A stretch of DNA of 64,000 nt from NCBI RefSeq assembly GCF_009846525.1, contig NZ_CP024621.1:248001-312000 (forward strand), in the 5' to 3' direction. The notes below the pieces were generated by a model, which made no database searches, was not told the DNA's origin, and saw nothing but the letters and a program-made list of their open reading frames with translations. The translations under genes were made by a program, and so were the position numbers. This document shows, one piece after another, positions 1-9,341 of the stretch. Position 1 is the first letter of the stretch; the number at the start of each line of letters is the position of its first letter. This DNA is from Halomonas meridiana. Its GTDB lineage: Bacteria > Pseudomonadota > Gammaproteobacteria > Pseudomonadales > Halomonadaceae.

Positions 1-2159
1 GCGGCTTGGTGATGAGCTGGCTGCTGGCCTTTAGCGTGGGCGTCGTAGGGGCTACCATTGCCCGTACTCGGGAGCTGGCGGCGGCGCGTCACTCGTTGGA
101 AGAGAACGAGCAGCGCTACCGCTCGCTGTTTGTGCACCACCCCGACGCCGTCTTTTCGCTGGATCAGCGCGGCTATTTCCAAACCGCCAATACCACCTGT
201 GCCGATGTGACCGGCTACCCGTTGGACGAGGTCGTGGGGCGGCACTTCACCGATTTCATTGCTCCCCACGAGCGAGAGCGCATCAAAGCGCACTTCACGT
301 ATGTGCTTCAGGGAGGCATTAGCCGCTACGAAGTCACCATGACCGACCGGGAGGCCCAGCAACGCATTCTGGATCTGATCAGCCTGCCCGTCACGGTCAA
401 CGGGCACATCGAGGGGGTCTACTGTATCGCCCAGGACGTGACCGACAAGCGGCGTCAGCAGACGCGGCTTCGCACCCTGGAGCGCAGCGTGGAAGCGAGC
501 GTCAACGGCGTACTGATCGCGGATGCCCGACAGCCTGACCTGCCCATCATCTACGCTAACCAAGCGTTTAGCACCATGACGGGGTACGCCCAGAGTGACG
601 TGATTGGCCAAAACTGCCGTTTCTTGCAAGGGCCAGAGAGCGATCCCGCCATGGTCACCAAGCTACGGCGCGGGATTCAAGCGCAGCGCGAAACCCATGT
701 CACGCTGTGCAATTACCGTAAGGATGGCACGCCATTCTGGAACGATCTTTATATTGCGCCCGTGCGAGACAGCGAAGGTCAGGTCACGCATTTCGTGGGC
801 GTTCAGCACGATATTTCGCAGCACAAAGCCTATGAAGCGCGGCTGGCTTACCATGCCACCCATGACGACCTGACCCGTCTGCCCAACCGCATGATGTTCG
901 AAGAGACCCTGCATAAGCAGTTTGCCGCCGCCCAAGGCAGCGGTGAGCGGATCAGCGTGCTGTTCGTCGATCTGGACGACTTCAAGCCCATCAATGATAC
1001 CTTAGGGCATGCGGTAGGCGACCAAGTACTGATCGAAGTAGCCAAGCGGCTGCGGGCCGGGCTACGCCAGGAAGACACGGTCGCCCGCCTGGGGGGCGAT
1101 GAATTCGTGCTGCTGATTACCAATACGGGCGACGAGCAGCAGGTCATCGAGGTGGTCGAGCGCTTGCTGCCCGCGCTCGCCAAACCCTACTGCCTGGAGG
1201 GCCATGAACTGTACCTGACCGCCAGCGTGGGGATTGCCATGAGCCAGCCCGACACGCCGCAGCCGCAAACGCTGATCCAGCAGGCGGACATGGCGATGTA
1301 CAAGGCCAAGCAGCAGGGACGCAACGCGTACGCCTGGTTCAGTCACGACATCAATGCGCTGGCCAGCGAGCGAGTGAGCCTGCGCAATGACCTGCAAGAA
1401 GCGATCGACCACCAAGGCTTCGAGCTTCACTATCAGCCGCTGATGGATCGGCAAGGCAATATTGCCAGCGTGGAGGCGCTGCTGCGCTGGCCGCATCCCA
1501 GCAAAGGCTATGTCTCGCCGGCACGCTTCATTCCACTAGCGGAAGCCACCGGGCAGATCATGCCGATCAGCGAGTGGGTGCTGCAACGCGCTTGTCACGA
1601 CATGCTGGCACTACAGCGCAGCGGCTTGGGCGCACTGCGCGTTGCGGTCAACCTGTCACCGCTACAGTTCCATCGTGACAGCTTCCTGGCCACGCTACGC
1701 CAAACCCTGGCCGATACCGGGCTGCCTGCCGAACAGCTCTCCCTGGAACTGACCGAAGGTATTTTGATGGATAACACCGCCTCCGCCATCGAGATTCTAC
1801 ATGCCCTTCGCGGTATGCAGGTCAGCGTCTCCATCGATGACTTTGGCACCGGCTACTCGAGCCTGAGTTATCTGAAGCATCTGCCCATCAGTACGGTGAA
1901 AATCGACCGCAGTTTCATTCACGAGCTGACCAACAGCAGCGATGATGCCGCCATCGTTCAAGGCATCATCTCCATGGCTCACCATTTGGGGCTGAGCGTT
2001 GTGGCCGAAGGGGTCGAGACCAGCGAGCAGCACCAGCGGCTGTTAAGCTATCACTGCGACGGCTTCCAAGGCTTCGGGTTGGCCAAGCCCATGCCCTTGG
2101 CGGAGCTCGAGCGCCTGCTGGCCGCTCAGCGAACGGCCACCACGCCCGTCAACCAATGA
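1..2159 (+). CDS. LOV/PAS-GGDEF-EAL c-di-GMP enzyme (5' partial)
   Basis: This protein makes and/or degrades cyclic di-GMP and probably senses blue light. The frame is open to the window edge, so the gene begins upstream; the residues here are numbered from the TTG at 6. The first ~20 residues look like the last membrane helix of a longer N-terminal sensor (an MHYT-type region is possible). A PAS domain follows (~35-150). A second PAS at ~160-275 carries the LOV signature GQNCRFLQG with the flavin-adduct Cys at ~204, then NYRKDG and FVGVQHDIS as in LOV proteins. The GGDEF motif is intact (~363-367, RLGGDEF). The EAL domain is intact (EAL at ~490, DDFGTGYSSL, AEGVET). Both catalytic signatures are present, so the net activity cannot be told from sequence. 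Confidence 0.93.
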   Translation, partial: GLVMSWLLAFSVGVVGATIARTRELAAARHSLEENEQRYRSLFVHHPDAVFSLDQRGYFQTANTTCADVTGYPLDEVVGRHFTDFIAPHERERIKAHFTYVLQGGISRYEVTMTDREAQQRILDLISLPVTVNGHIEGVYCIAQDVTDKRRQQTRLRTLERSVEASVNGVLIADARQPDLPIIYANQAFSTMTGYAQSDVIGQNCRFLQGPESDPAMVTKLRRGIQAQRETHVTLCNYRKDGTPFWNDLYIAPVRDSEGQVTHFVGVQHDISQHKAYEARLAYHATHDDLTRLPNRMMFEETLHKQFAAAQGSGERISVLFVDLDDFKPINDTLGHAVGDQVLIEVAKRLRAGLRQEDTVARLGGDEFVLLITNTGDEQQVIEVVERLLPALAKPYCLEGHELYLTASVGIAMSQPDTPQPQTLIQQADMAMYKAKQQGRNAYAWFSHDINALASERVSLRNDLQEAIDHQGFELHYQPLMDRQGNIASVEALLRWPHPSKGYVSPARFIPLAEATGQIMPISEWVLQRACHDMLALQRSGLGALRVAVNLSPLQFHRDSFLATLRQTLADTGLPAEQLSLELTEGILMDNTASAIEILHALRGMQVSVSIDDFGTGYSSLSYLKHLPISTVKIDRSFIHELTNSSDDAAIVQGIISMAHHLGLSVVAEGVETSEQHQRLLSYHCDGFQGFGLAKPMPLAELERLLAAQRTATTPVNQ

Positions 2160-2165
2160 GTCATC

Positions 2166-2444
2166 ATGGACAAGAGTTCGCCGCCCCAATGGTATCTCTA
2201 CCTGCTAGAGTGTCAGCGGGGTACCTATGTGGGTATTACCAACAACCTCGCCAAGCGCTACCGCGCCCATGCGGCGGGTAAAGGCGCGCGTTATACCCGA
2301 GCGAATCCGCCGTTAGCCCTGCTCGGCGCGCAGCCGTTTGCCGACCGCGCTGAGGCCAGCCGAGCAGAGTATCGGCTAAAGCAGCAGTCACCCGATCAAA
2401 AACGCCGCTGGGCCGCCAAGTGGCCATATACGTATGAAGAGTAA
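2166..2444 (+). CDS. GIY-YIG nuclease family protein (UPF0213-like)
   Basis: A 92-residue stand-alone GIY-YIG domain. The split motif is visible as YLYLLE near residue 11 and TYVGITNNLAKRYRAH just after it, with the catalytic-type Arg in the second helix and a conserved Glu in the ASRAEYRLK segment. Proteins of this size and layout belong to the small UPF0213/YhbQ group, whose substrate is poorly defined. It starts 6 bp after the preceding stop and ends 9 bp before the deacetylase start, so the three genes are probably cotranscribed. Confidence 0.9.
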   Translation: MDKSSPPQWYLYLLECQRGTYVGITNNLAKRYRAHAAGKGARYTRANPPLALLGAQPFADRAEASRAEYRLKQQSPDQKRRWAAKWPYTYEE

Positions 2445-2453
2445 GGAGCCTTG

Positions 2454-3497
2454 ATGCTGACGTTTTTCTCCGAAGGCAGTCGCCGCCGCCAAGCACGCAG
2501 CGAGCTGCACGATGGTGCCTTGGTCACGCCCTTCGAGTGCCCGGAACGAATCGATTTGGTGCTGGCAGCCCTGCGCCAAGCGGCCTTGGAGGTGCGCGCG
2601 CCCAACGATTACGGCCTAGCGCCCGTGCTGGCGGTTCACGATGCCGAGTACGTCGCGTTCCTGGAAAACTGCTGGCAGGCATGGCAAGCGGCGGGGCATG
2701 CGGGGGAAGCAATTCCCAACATTTGGCCTGCACGAACGATGCGCGGCGACCGCATTCCCCAATCGGTGAGCGGCCAGTTGGGCTACTACGCCCTGGCTGC
2801 TGAAACCTCGATTACGGAAGGCACTTTTGCCGCTGCCTTGGCAAGTAAAGATACGGCGCTGGCGGCAATCGATCATACCCTCGCCACTGGCGAGCCGACC
2901 TTCGGCCTGTGCCGTCCGCCGGGCCACCACGCGGCGGTGGATCAATTCGGCGGCTACTGCTTCTTTAACAATGCCGCCATCGCCGCCCAGCGTGCGCTGG
3001 ACGCTGGCAAGCGCCGTGTCGCGATTCTCGATGTGGATTTTCATCACGGCAACGGCACCCAGCAGATCTTCTATCGCCGTGACGACGTGCTGTTCGCCTC
3101 GCTCCACGGCGACCCTGACGTGACCTTCCCTTACTTTTCGGGCTACAGCGACGAAACCGGCGAAGGAGTAGGTGAAGGCTTCACGATCAATTACCCGCTG
3201 CCACCGGGCACCTCCGTTGCGACGTGGATGGCCGCGTTGGATGAGGCGCTGGCGCACATCCACAGAGCAGAGTGCGAGCTGCTGGTGGTATCGCTGGGTG
3301 TGGATATTTTTGAAGGTGACCCGATCAGCGCCTTTACCTTTCAACACGCCGACTTTATTGCGCTTGGGCAACGTCTTGCCGAGGCCGGGCTACCCTGCGT
3401 GTTTTTGATGGAAGGGGGCTATGCCGTTGAGGATATCGGGGTCAACGTGGTGAACGTCTTACAAGGGTTTGAAGAGGTCATGCAGGGCGCGAAATAA
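2454..3497 (+). CDS. Histone deacetylase family protein (zinc deacylase, class II-like)
   Basis: A 347-residue zinc-dependent deacylase of the HDAC/acetylpolyamine amidohydrolase superfamily. The active-site signatures are RPPGHHA (His158-His159) and DVDFHHGNG (Asp193, Asp195, His197, His198), plus a C-terminal MEGGYA segment carrying the usual Gly-Gly-Tyr. In bacteria such enzymes deacylate small molecules such as acetylpolyamines, or proteins; the substrate here is unknown. ATG 2454 is chosen because AAGGAG at 2443-2448 lies 5 bp upstream; an in-frame TTG at 2451 is less likely. The gene directly follows the GIY-YIG gene. Confidence 0.9.
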   Translation: MLTFFSEGSRRRQARSELHDGALVTPFECPERIDLVLAALRQAALEVRAPNDYGLAPVLAVHDAEYVAFLENCWQAWQAAGHAGEAIPNIWPARTMRGDRIPQSVSGQLGYYALAAETSITEGTFAAALASKDTALAAIDHTLATGEPTFGLCRPPGHHAAVDQFGGYCFFNNAAIAAQRALDAGKRRVAILDVDFHHGNGTQQIFYRRDDVLFASLHGDPDVTFPYFSGYSDETGEGVGEGFTINYPLPPGTSVATWMAALDEALAHIHRAECELLVVSLGVDIFEGDPISAFTFQHADFIALGQRLAEAGLPCVFLMEGGYAVEDIGVNVVNVLQGFEEVMQGAK

Positions 3498-3606
3498 GGC
3501 ATTAAGGTGACAGTTGCACGAAATTCGGGCAGTCTTATGCCTTTTTGGCCTATGCTATAGGTCGTTATCTCTTTTTTAATTTGATCGTTCAACGCGGGAG
3601 CGGCAC

Positions 3607-3993
3607 GTGGCAGTTTACGGCGGTATTCAGGCACATGAAGTGGAGCGTTGGCTAAATGCCCTCACCAACGCGGCCTATGACCGACGCTGCCCGCTCACTA
3701 AAGTGCATGGGGGCAACGCCCGTGCCCGCACTGCCCGCCAGGATTTACTTCACCTGGCGACCGCGTTTCGAGGCGGCGAGCGCAGCCGCGACGCCGTTGC
3801 CGATGGCCTAAGCCGTTGGTGCCAGCACTATCTGACCGAAGCGGAGTGGTACGTGCTGGTAGGCGGGCGCAGGCCAGCTGCCCAAGCGAAGCCTGCCCCG
3901 CGTGTGAGCGAGCCATCCTCTGACACACCGAACGCCGACGAGCAAGCCGCTGACGATGCCTTGGAAGTGCTTTACCAACACCGCGTGGGTTAA
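3607..3993 (+). CDS. Conserved hypothetical protein, 128 aa
   Basis: Not recognised. It encodes a soluble 128-residue protein with a compact N-terminal half (Arg/Ala-rich helices, one WCQHYLTEAEW segment) and a Pro/Ala-rich, probably disordered linker before an acidic C-terminus. The GTG start at 3607 has GGGAG about 6 bp upstream. It lies 32 bp before the FAN1-type nuclease gene on the same strand, so it may belong to that transcription unit. No catalytic motif is visible. Confidence 0.65.
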   Translation: MAVYGGIQAHEVERWLNALTNAAYDRRCPLTKVHGGNARARTARQDLLHLATAFRGGERSRDAVADGLSRWCQHYLTEAEWYVLVGGRRPAAQAKPAPRVSEPSSDTPNADEQAADDALEVLYQHRVG

Positions 3994-4025
3994 CCCACGA
4001 CTGTTTGCACTGTTACAATGGATGC

Positions 4026-5705
4026 ATGAACAGTGCCTCTGCCGCTCCGGCGACCGCCTCCCTCGATGATCCTTTCTACTACTTAGCGAATTTTCGCTTC
4101 GTGGTCGCGTGGGTGCAGGCGCGCCACGGTGATTTACTCAGTGCCGATGAGCATCACACGCTCCAGCAGTGGTCGCAGCTGCCCCGCGCTTCTCAAGCGC
4201 TGTTAGTGCGGATGGTGATGCGTAAAGGCGAGCTGTTCCGCGTGGATAAGCTCCGCTATCCCGAAATTGGCGATACTTATCAGGCGTTGGCGCCGCTAAT
4301 GGCGCTTGGCTGGGTGGATGACGCGCCGCTGTTAAGCGTGGAGGAGCTGTTTCGGCTGCTGCGCTTAAGCGAGCTGCGCGACGCCCTGAAAGCCTCTATG
4401 AATTCCGTTGGGCTGCCGTCTAACGCCACCAAAACAGCGCTTCAGGCGGCGTTAACGCCGATGCTTACCGATGCACTGCCGCTGCGCCAGTGGTGGCCTG
4501 CCGCAACAACGCACATCGTGCGACTCAACGTCATGGCGCTGTGCGACCGCCTGCGGCTGATGTTCTTTGGCAACCTGCGTCAGGACTGGGCCGAGTTCGT
4601 GCTCACCGAGCTGGGTTTACAGCGTTTTGAACAAGTGCCGCTGACCGCCGATTCACGGGCGTTTCAGCATCGAGACAAGGTGGACACCTATCTGGCACTA
4701 CACTACCTGCGCGAACGCCTAGAAAACGGTGAGCTGCCTGAACAGCTGGCTACAGAAGTGCCCGCGGCCTCCAACAACCGTTGGCTAGACGCACGCCGCT
4801 CGCGGCTGCTGCTTACCCTGGGGCAAACGGCGGAACGTAGCGGCAATACGGAGCTGGCGCTGTCGCTTTACGCCGAATCGACTAACAGCGAGGCGCGCAT
4901 ACGCAGGCTGCGAGTGTTGGAACGCCTGAAGCGCTATTCAGAGGCTTATGAACTCGCTCAGGCCGCGCGCGAGCAGGCGGGGGAGAGCGAAGCCCAAGCG
5001 CTGGGGCGCTTGTTGCCGCGCTTGGCGCGCAAGCTGAACCAGCCTGCCCCCCAGGCCGTGAAAGCCGCCGAGGCCCCGACCTACGTGCTGGAGCTTCCTG
5101 GCCCTCAATCGGTAGAGCGCGCCGTTGCCGAACACTTATCCACCGCCAGTGCTCCGGTGTTCTATGTGGAAAACGGCCTAATCACCGGGCTTTTTGGTCT
5201 GCTGCTCTGGCCAGCGATTTTCAAACCGCTGCCGGGGGCGTTTTTTCACCCGTTTCATAGTGGGCCTGCGGATTTGTACCGCGAGGACTTCGTTCGTCAG
5301 CGCCAAGCTGAGATCGACGCCTGCCTGGCGCAGCTAGACGACGGGCGCTACCGCGAGACGATGCGCGCGACTTGGCACGCGAAGCAGGGCATTACCTCGC
5401 CGTTTGTGCACTGGGGTGTCTTGAGCGAACCGCTGTTAACAGTCGCGCTTAGCTGCCTGCCCGCCGCGCATCTGCGCGCCTGCTTTATCCGCTTGCTGAG
5501 TGACCTAAAGCACAATCGGGCAGGCCTGCCGGATCTTATTCAGCTAATGCCCGATGCGCCCGCCGGGGAGCCTCGCTACCGTATGATCGAAGTGAAAGGC
5601 CCCGGTGACCGCCTGCAGGATAACCAGCGTCGCTGGATTGATTTCTTCTGCCGCCACGACATGCCGGTCGAGGTGTGTCACGTGCGCTGGCAGCCAACTT
5701 CATGA
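4026..5705 (+). CDS. FAN1-like VRR-NUC structure-specific nuclease
   Basis: A 559-residue homologue of bacterial FAN1 nucleases. The N-terminus has the DPFYYLANF motif and helical DNA-binding region, with a TPR-like helical middle. A C-terminal VRR-NUC (PD-(D/E)XK) domain has an Asp in GLPDLI and the EVK catalytic pair at 522-524, followed by DRLQDNQRRW. FAN1 enzymes cut 5' flaps and branched DNA near crosslinks; that role is inferred from the family. ATG 4026 is preferred over an upstream TTG at 4005 because the family N-terminus fits better, although no strong ribosome site is visible. The stop overlaps the start of the next gene (ATGA), which points to coupled expression with a helicase. 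Confidence 0.88.
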   Translation: MNSASAAPATASLDDPFYYLANFRFVVAWVQARHGDLLSADEHHTLQQWSQLPRASQALLVRMVMRKGELFRVDKLRYPEIGDTYQALAPLMALGWVDDAPLLSVEELFRLLRLSELRDALKASMNSVGLPSNATKTALQAALTPMLTDALPLRQWWPAATTHIVRLNVMALCDRLRLMFFGNLRQDWAEFVLTELGLQRFEQVPLTADSRAFQHRDKVDTYLALHYLRERLENGELPEQLATEVPAASNNRWLDARRSRLLLTLGQTAERSGNTELALSLYAESTNSEARIRRLRVLERLKRYSEAYELAQAAREQAGESEAQALGRLLPRLARKLNQPAPQAVKAAEAPTYVLELPGPQSVERAVAEHLSTASAPVFYVENGLITGLFGLLLWPAIFKPLPGAFFHPFHSGPADLYREDFVRQRQAEIDACLAQLDDGRYRETMRATWHAKQGITSPFVHWGVLSEPLLTVALSCLPAAHLRACFIRLLSDLKHNRAGLPDLIQLMPDAPAGEPRYRMIEVKGPGDRLQDNQRRWIDFFCRHDMPVEVCHVRWQPTS

Positions 5706-7960
5706 GCCGCTATCGGGTCGCAGTGCGTACGCTGTGCGACTTCACCGCACGCCAAGGCGACCTCGACCACCGTTTTACCCCCGCGCCCAGCGCCCAAGAG
5801 GGCATTGAAGGCCACGCGCTAGTGGCCAAACGTCGGGAAAACATAGCGGGCTACTTGGCCGAATTACCGCTCTCCGGCGAATATCAGGGGCTAAGCGTGG
5901 CGGGCCGCGCCGATGGCTTCGATGTGGCGGCGAATTGCGTTGAAGAGGTTAAAACCCATCGCGGTAGCCTGGCGCGTATGGCGGATAACCAGCGCGCACT
6001 GCACTGGGCCCAGGTGAAGGTATACGGCGCGCTGCTCTGCGCCGAGCGCGGCCTTTCGCACATCACGCTGGCGCTGGTGTACCTGGATATTGCCAGCGGT
6101 CAGGAAACGCGGCTGACCTTGGAGGCCAGTGCCACAGAGCTTGATGCGTTCTTTACCGACCAGTGCCAGCGCTTTTTAGCCTGGGCCGAGCAGGAGGCTG
6201 CCCACCGCGAACGCCGCGATGCGTGGCTCGCCACGCTGACCTTTCCCCACGTGGATTTTCGCCCAGGCCAGCGGGCGTTGGCGGAAGATGTGTTTAAAGC
6301 CGCCAGCACCGAACGCTGCCTGCTGGCCCAAGCGCCCACCGGCATTGGCAAAACCCTGGGCACGCTGTTTCCCATGCTCTCCGCGATGCCCCGCCAGCGG
6401 CTCGACCGCATCGCTTTTCTCACTATGAAAACCCCTGGCCGCCGCCTCGCGCTGAATGCCTTGGCGAGCCTAGATGCCCCCGCGCAGCCGTTGAGGGTGC
6501 TGGAACTCGTCGCCCGCGATAAAGCCTGTGAATACCCCGGCACCGCCTGCCAAGGTGATGCCTGCCCGTTAGCAAAAGGGTTTTACGACCGCTTGCCTGC
6601 CGCCCGCCAGGCAGCGGTGGAACAAAGTTGGCTAGCGCGCGATGCGCTGCGGCAGGTGGCGCTGGCGCATCAGGTTTGCCCCTACTACTTAGACCAGGAG
6701 CTGGCCCGCTGGGCGGATGTGGCGGTGGGGGATGTGAACCACTGGTTCGATAGCCACGCGCTGCTGCACGGGCTTGCCCAGGCCAACGACTGGCGAGTGG
6801 GGCTGCTGGTGGATGAGGCGCATAACCTGGTAGACCGTGCTCGCGGCATGTACAGCGCCGCGCTCTCCCAGCAGCGTTTGAGCTTCCTGCGCCGTCATTC
6901 CCCGCCCGCCTTAGCCAAGCCGCTGGCCCGCGTGGGCAGGCAGTGGCAGGCGCTCAATAAAGAGGCCGCCGAGCACTCAGAACGGCGTTACCACTTGCTA
7001 GAAGCGCTACCCACCAAGCTGGTGGGCGCACTGCATGCCCTGGCCGGGGCTATCTCGGATTATCTCGTGGAGCACCCCGACGGCGCGAATCAGGCACTCC
7101 AGGAACTGCTGTTCGAAGCGCTTGCATTCTGCCGCCTGGCGGAATCGTTCGGCGACCACTCGCTGTGCGATTTGGAGATTCAAGGCAAGGGAAGTGCGGT
7201 GCTTGGGTTACGCAATGTGATCCCGGCGGACTTTCTCGCCCCGCGCTTTAAGCGCGCTCACTGCACGGTGCTGTTTTCCGCCACGCTGTCGCCTTTCCAT
7301 TACTACCGTAACCTGCTGGGCCTGCCCGAGCAGAGCGTATGGCGCGAGGTGGATTCGCCCTTTGTCGCCCGTCAGTTAGAGGTGCAGCTACGTACGGGCA
7401 TTTCTACGCGCTATCATCATCGTGTTGCGTCGGTAATTCCCATCGTCGCTACGCTGGCAGAGCAGTACCGGCGCTCGCCGGGCCACTATTTAGCCTTTTT
7501 CAGCAGCTTTGCTTATCTAGAGCAGGTGATGCGTGTGTTTGAGCAGGCGCACCCTGAGATTCCGGTGTTTGCGCAAACTCGCAGCATGCAGGAGCCCGAG
7601 CGCGAGGCGTTTTTGGCGCGCTTTGCCCCCGGCGGTAAAGGCATCGGTTTTGCCGTGCTGGGCGGTGCCTTCGCGGAGGGAATCGACCTTCCCGGTGATC
7701 GGCTCATCGGCGCTTTCGTGGCGACACTGGGCCTGCCGCCCTTTAACGATTTCAACGAAGCGCTAAAAGCGCGCCTGCAAACACGTTTTGGCCAAGGTGA
7801 TGACTACACTTATCGTATTCCAGGGATGATCAAAGTGGTGCAAGCCGCCGGGCGAGTGATCCGCAGCCCGGACGATGAAGGAGTGGTGGTATTGATGGAT
7901 GACCGCTTTGCTCAAGCCAAGGTGCGCGCACTGCTGCCGCGCTGGTGGCACCTGGGCTGA
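5702..7960 (+). CDS. PD-(D/E)XK nuclease-XPD/DinG-family helicase fusion
   Basis: A 752-residue superfamily 2 iron-sulfur helicase with an N-terminal RecB/Cas4-like nuclease region. The nuclease motif is the Asp of GRADGFDV followed by EVKTHRG. The helicase has Walker A APTGIGKT at ~210, four cysteines for a 4Fe-4S cluster (three at ~275-290, one near 324), a DEAH-type VDEAHN box at ~370, LFSATLSP, and a C-terminal QAAGRVIRS motif. The ATG at 5702 overlaps the upstream stop; an in-frame GTG at 5675 is less likely. Pairing with the FAN1-like gene suggests one DNA-repair module in which the helicase unwinds and the nuclease trims branched DNA. Confidence 0.88.
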   Translation: MSRYRVAVRTLCDFTARQGDLDHRFTPAPSAQEGIEGHALVAKRRENIAGYLAELPLSGEYQGLSVAGRADGFDVAANCVEEVKTHRGSLARMADNQRALHWAQVKVYGALLCAERGLSHITLALVYLDIASGQETRLTLEASATELDAFFTDQCQRFLAWAEQEAAHRERRDAWLATLTFPHVDFRPGQRALAEDVFKAASTERCLLAQAPTGIGKTLGTLFPMLSAMPRQRLDRIAFLTMKTPGRRLALNALASLDAPAQPLRVLELVARDKACEYPGTACQGDACPLAKGFYDRLPAARQAAVEQSWLARDALRQVALAHQVCPYYLDQELARWADVAVGDVNHWFDSHALLHGLAQANDWRVGLLVDEAHNLVDRARGMYSAALSQQRLSFLRRHSPPALAKPLARVGRQWQALNKEAAEHSERRYHLLEALPTKLVGALHALAGAISDYLVEHPDGANQALQELLFEALAFCRLAESFGDHSLCDLEIQGKGSAVLGLRNVIPADFLAPRFKRAHCTVLFSATLSPFHYYRNLLGLPEQSVWREVDSPFVARQLEVQLRTGISTRYHHRVASVIPIVATLAEQYRRSPGHYLAFFSSFAYLEQVMRVFEQAHPEIPVFAQTRSMQEPEREAFLARFAPGGKGIGFAVLGGAFAEGIDLPGDRLIGAFVATLGLPPFNDFNEALKARLQTRFGQGDDYTYRIPGMIKVVQAAGRVIRSPDDEGVVVLMDDRFAQAKVRALLPRWWHLG

Positions 7961-7987
7961 TCGCTCGGAAAATAGCAGCGCAAAAAC

Positions 7988-8026
7988 AAAAACGGCCACT
8001 TGCTCTAGGAGCTAAGTGGCCGTTTT
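7988..8026 (-). terminator. Terminator after tRNA-Pro, possibly bidirectional
   Basis: An 11-bp stem (AACGGCCACTT at 7991-8001 paired with AAGTGGCCGTT at 8014-8024) is flanked by A-runs on the left and T-runs on the right. It can therefore act for the minus-strand tRNA and for the plus-strand helicase gene ending at 7960. It starts 12 bp past the tRNA CCA end. Confidence 0.8.
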
Positions 8027-8037
8027 CACTAAATTCT

Positions 8038-8114
8038 TGGTCGGAATAGCAGGATTCGAACCTACGACCTCTGCCTCCCGAAGGCAGCGCTCTACCAAGC
8101 TGAGCTATATTCCG
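8038..8114 (-). tRNA. tRNA-Pro (anticodon CGG)
   Basis: A 77-nt cloverleaf on the minus strand. The acceptor pairs CGGAATA with TATTCCG, and discriminator A plus CCA is genome-encoded (CCA at 8040-8038). The anticodon stem CTGCC/GGCAG encloses loop TTCGGGA, giving anticodon CGG, which reads CCG. The T-loop is GTTCGAATC. The C1-G72 pair fits bacterial tRNA-Pro. Confidence 0.95.
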
Positions 8115-8218
8115 AAGGTTGCTAAGGCGTGCTCAACAACGGGACGAATCATACGCAGGCGAAGGGCTTTTTTCAAGCCCCTTTTGCGCTGTTTGTGCAG
8201 AGACGCCGTTCCCGGCGA

Positions 8219-9223
8219 TTAGGCTTGGCGATCGACGGCCAAGCGGGCGAGTTGCGCCATGCTGTCGCGGTAGGTGCTGGCTGGCAGGGCGTCGAGTTCA
8301 GCCAGCGCTTTGTCCGCCATCTCTTCTGCCCGAGCACGGGTGTACTCGAGGGCGCCGGTGGCCTGGATGATCGCGAGTACGTCGTCTAGCTGCTCGAGAC
8401 CGCCTTTACGAATCACCTGACGAATCAGCTTGGCTTGCTCGGGGGTGCCACGCTCCATGGCGTGGATCAGCGGCAGCGTGGGCTTGCCTTCGGCCAAGTC
8501 ATCACCAACGTTTTTGCCCATGGCCGTGGCGTCGCCCTGGTAGTCCAGCAGGTCGTCGATCAGTTGGAAAGCCAGGCCCAGGTAGCGGCCGTAATGCTGC
8601 AGGGCGCGCTCCTGTTCGGGCGTGGCCCCGGCGAGCACTGCGCCGCTATGGGAGGCGGCTTCGAACAGCATCGCGGTTTTGCCCTGAATCGTTTCGAAGT
8701 AATCCGCCTCGGAAATGCTGGGGTTGCCAATGTTGGTCAACTGCAGCACTTCGCCTTCCGCAATCACGCAAGTCGCGCCGGAAAGGATCGCCATGATACG
8801 CATGGAGCCAACGTCGACCATCATCTGGAACGAGCGGGAGTAGAGAAAATCGCCCACAAGCACCGAAGGCGCATTGCCCCAGGCGTCGTTAGCGGTTTTC
8901 TTGCCACGGCGCATGTGCGACTCGTCCACCACGTCGTCGTGCAACAGCGTGGAGGTGTGCATGAACTCGATCAGCGTGGCGAGTGTGATGTGCTTGTCGC
9001 CCTCATAGCCCAACGAACGGGCCGCCAGCAGCACCAGAAGCGGGCGCAGACGCTTACCGCCGCTTTCGATGATGTACTGGCCAATGGTTTCCACCAGCGG
9101 CACTTTAGAGTTGAGCTGAGCGACGATCGTCTGGTTGACGGCGTCAAAGTCATCGGCCACCACGGCGTGCAGCGGTGAGGGCGAAGGGCTGGCAGGCGGG
9201 GTTGGAGAGACGTTGGCTGTCAT
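8219..9223 (-). CDS. ispB: Octaprenyl diphosphate synthase
   Basis: A long-chain trans-polyprenyl diphosphate synthase that makes the ubiquinone side chain from FPP and IPP. The protein has 334 residues. Its first Asp-rich motif is DDVVD at 96-100 followed by the conserved Arg pair in MRRGK, and its second is DDLLD near 223; GGKRLRP binds IPP. A Pro/Ser-rich stretch of ~17 residues precedes the domain. It is divergent from rplU, the normal gammaproteobacterial arrangement. The next minus-strand gene downstream is tRNA-Pro. Confidence 0.96.
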   Translation of the reverse strand: MTANVSPTPPASPSPSPLHAVVADDFDAVNQTIVAQLNSKVPLVETIGQYIIESGGKRLRPLLVLLAARSLGYEGDKHITLATLIEFMHTSTLLHDDVVDESHMRRGKKTANDAWGNAPSVLVGDFLYSRSFQMMVDVGSMRIMAILSGATCVIAEGEVLQLTNIGNPSISEADYFETIQGKTAMLFEAASHSGAVLAGATPEQERALQHYGRYLGLAFQLIDDLLDYQGDATAMGKNVGDDLAEGKPTLPLIHAMERGTPEQAKLIRQVIRKGGLEQLDDVLAIIQATGALEYTRARAEEMADKALAELDALPASTYRDSMAQLARLAVDRQA

Positions 9224-9341
9224 GGGTTCCGTTCATCGCGGCGGGTAAGAAGAGTGAGGTCATGCTATGGGGCTGCCTGTAAGGCGTCAAGGCGTAGCGC
9301 CATGGGGGCGGCATGCCGGTGATTGACAAGTACCGGTGGCC

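Noticed and set aside
2616-3371. 251-codon minus-strand frame
   Set aside because: It lies fully inside the deacetylase gene, whose active-site motifs prove the plus-strand frame.
8016-8222. Plus-strand frame of 68 codons
   Set aside because: It reads across the tRNA-Pro gene and is an antisense artefact.
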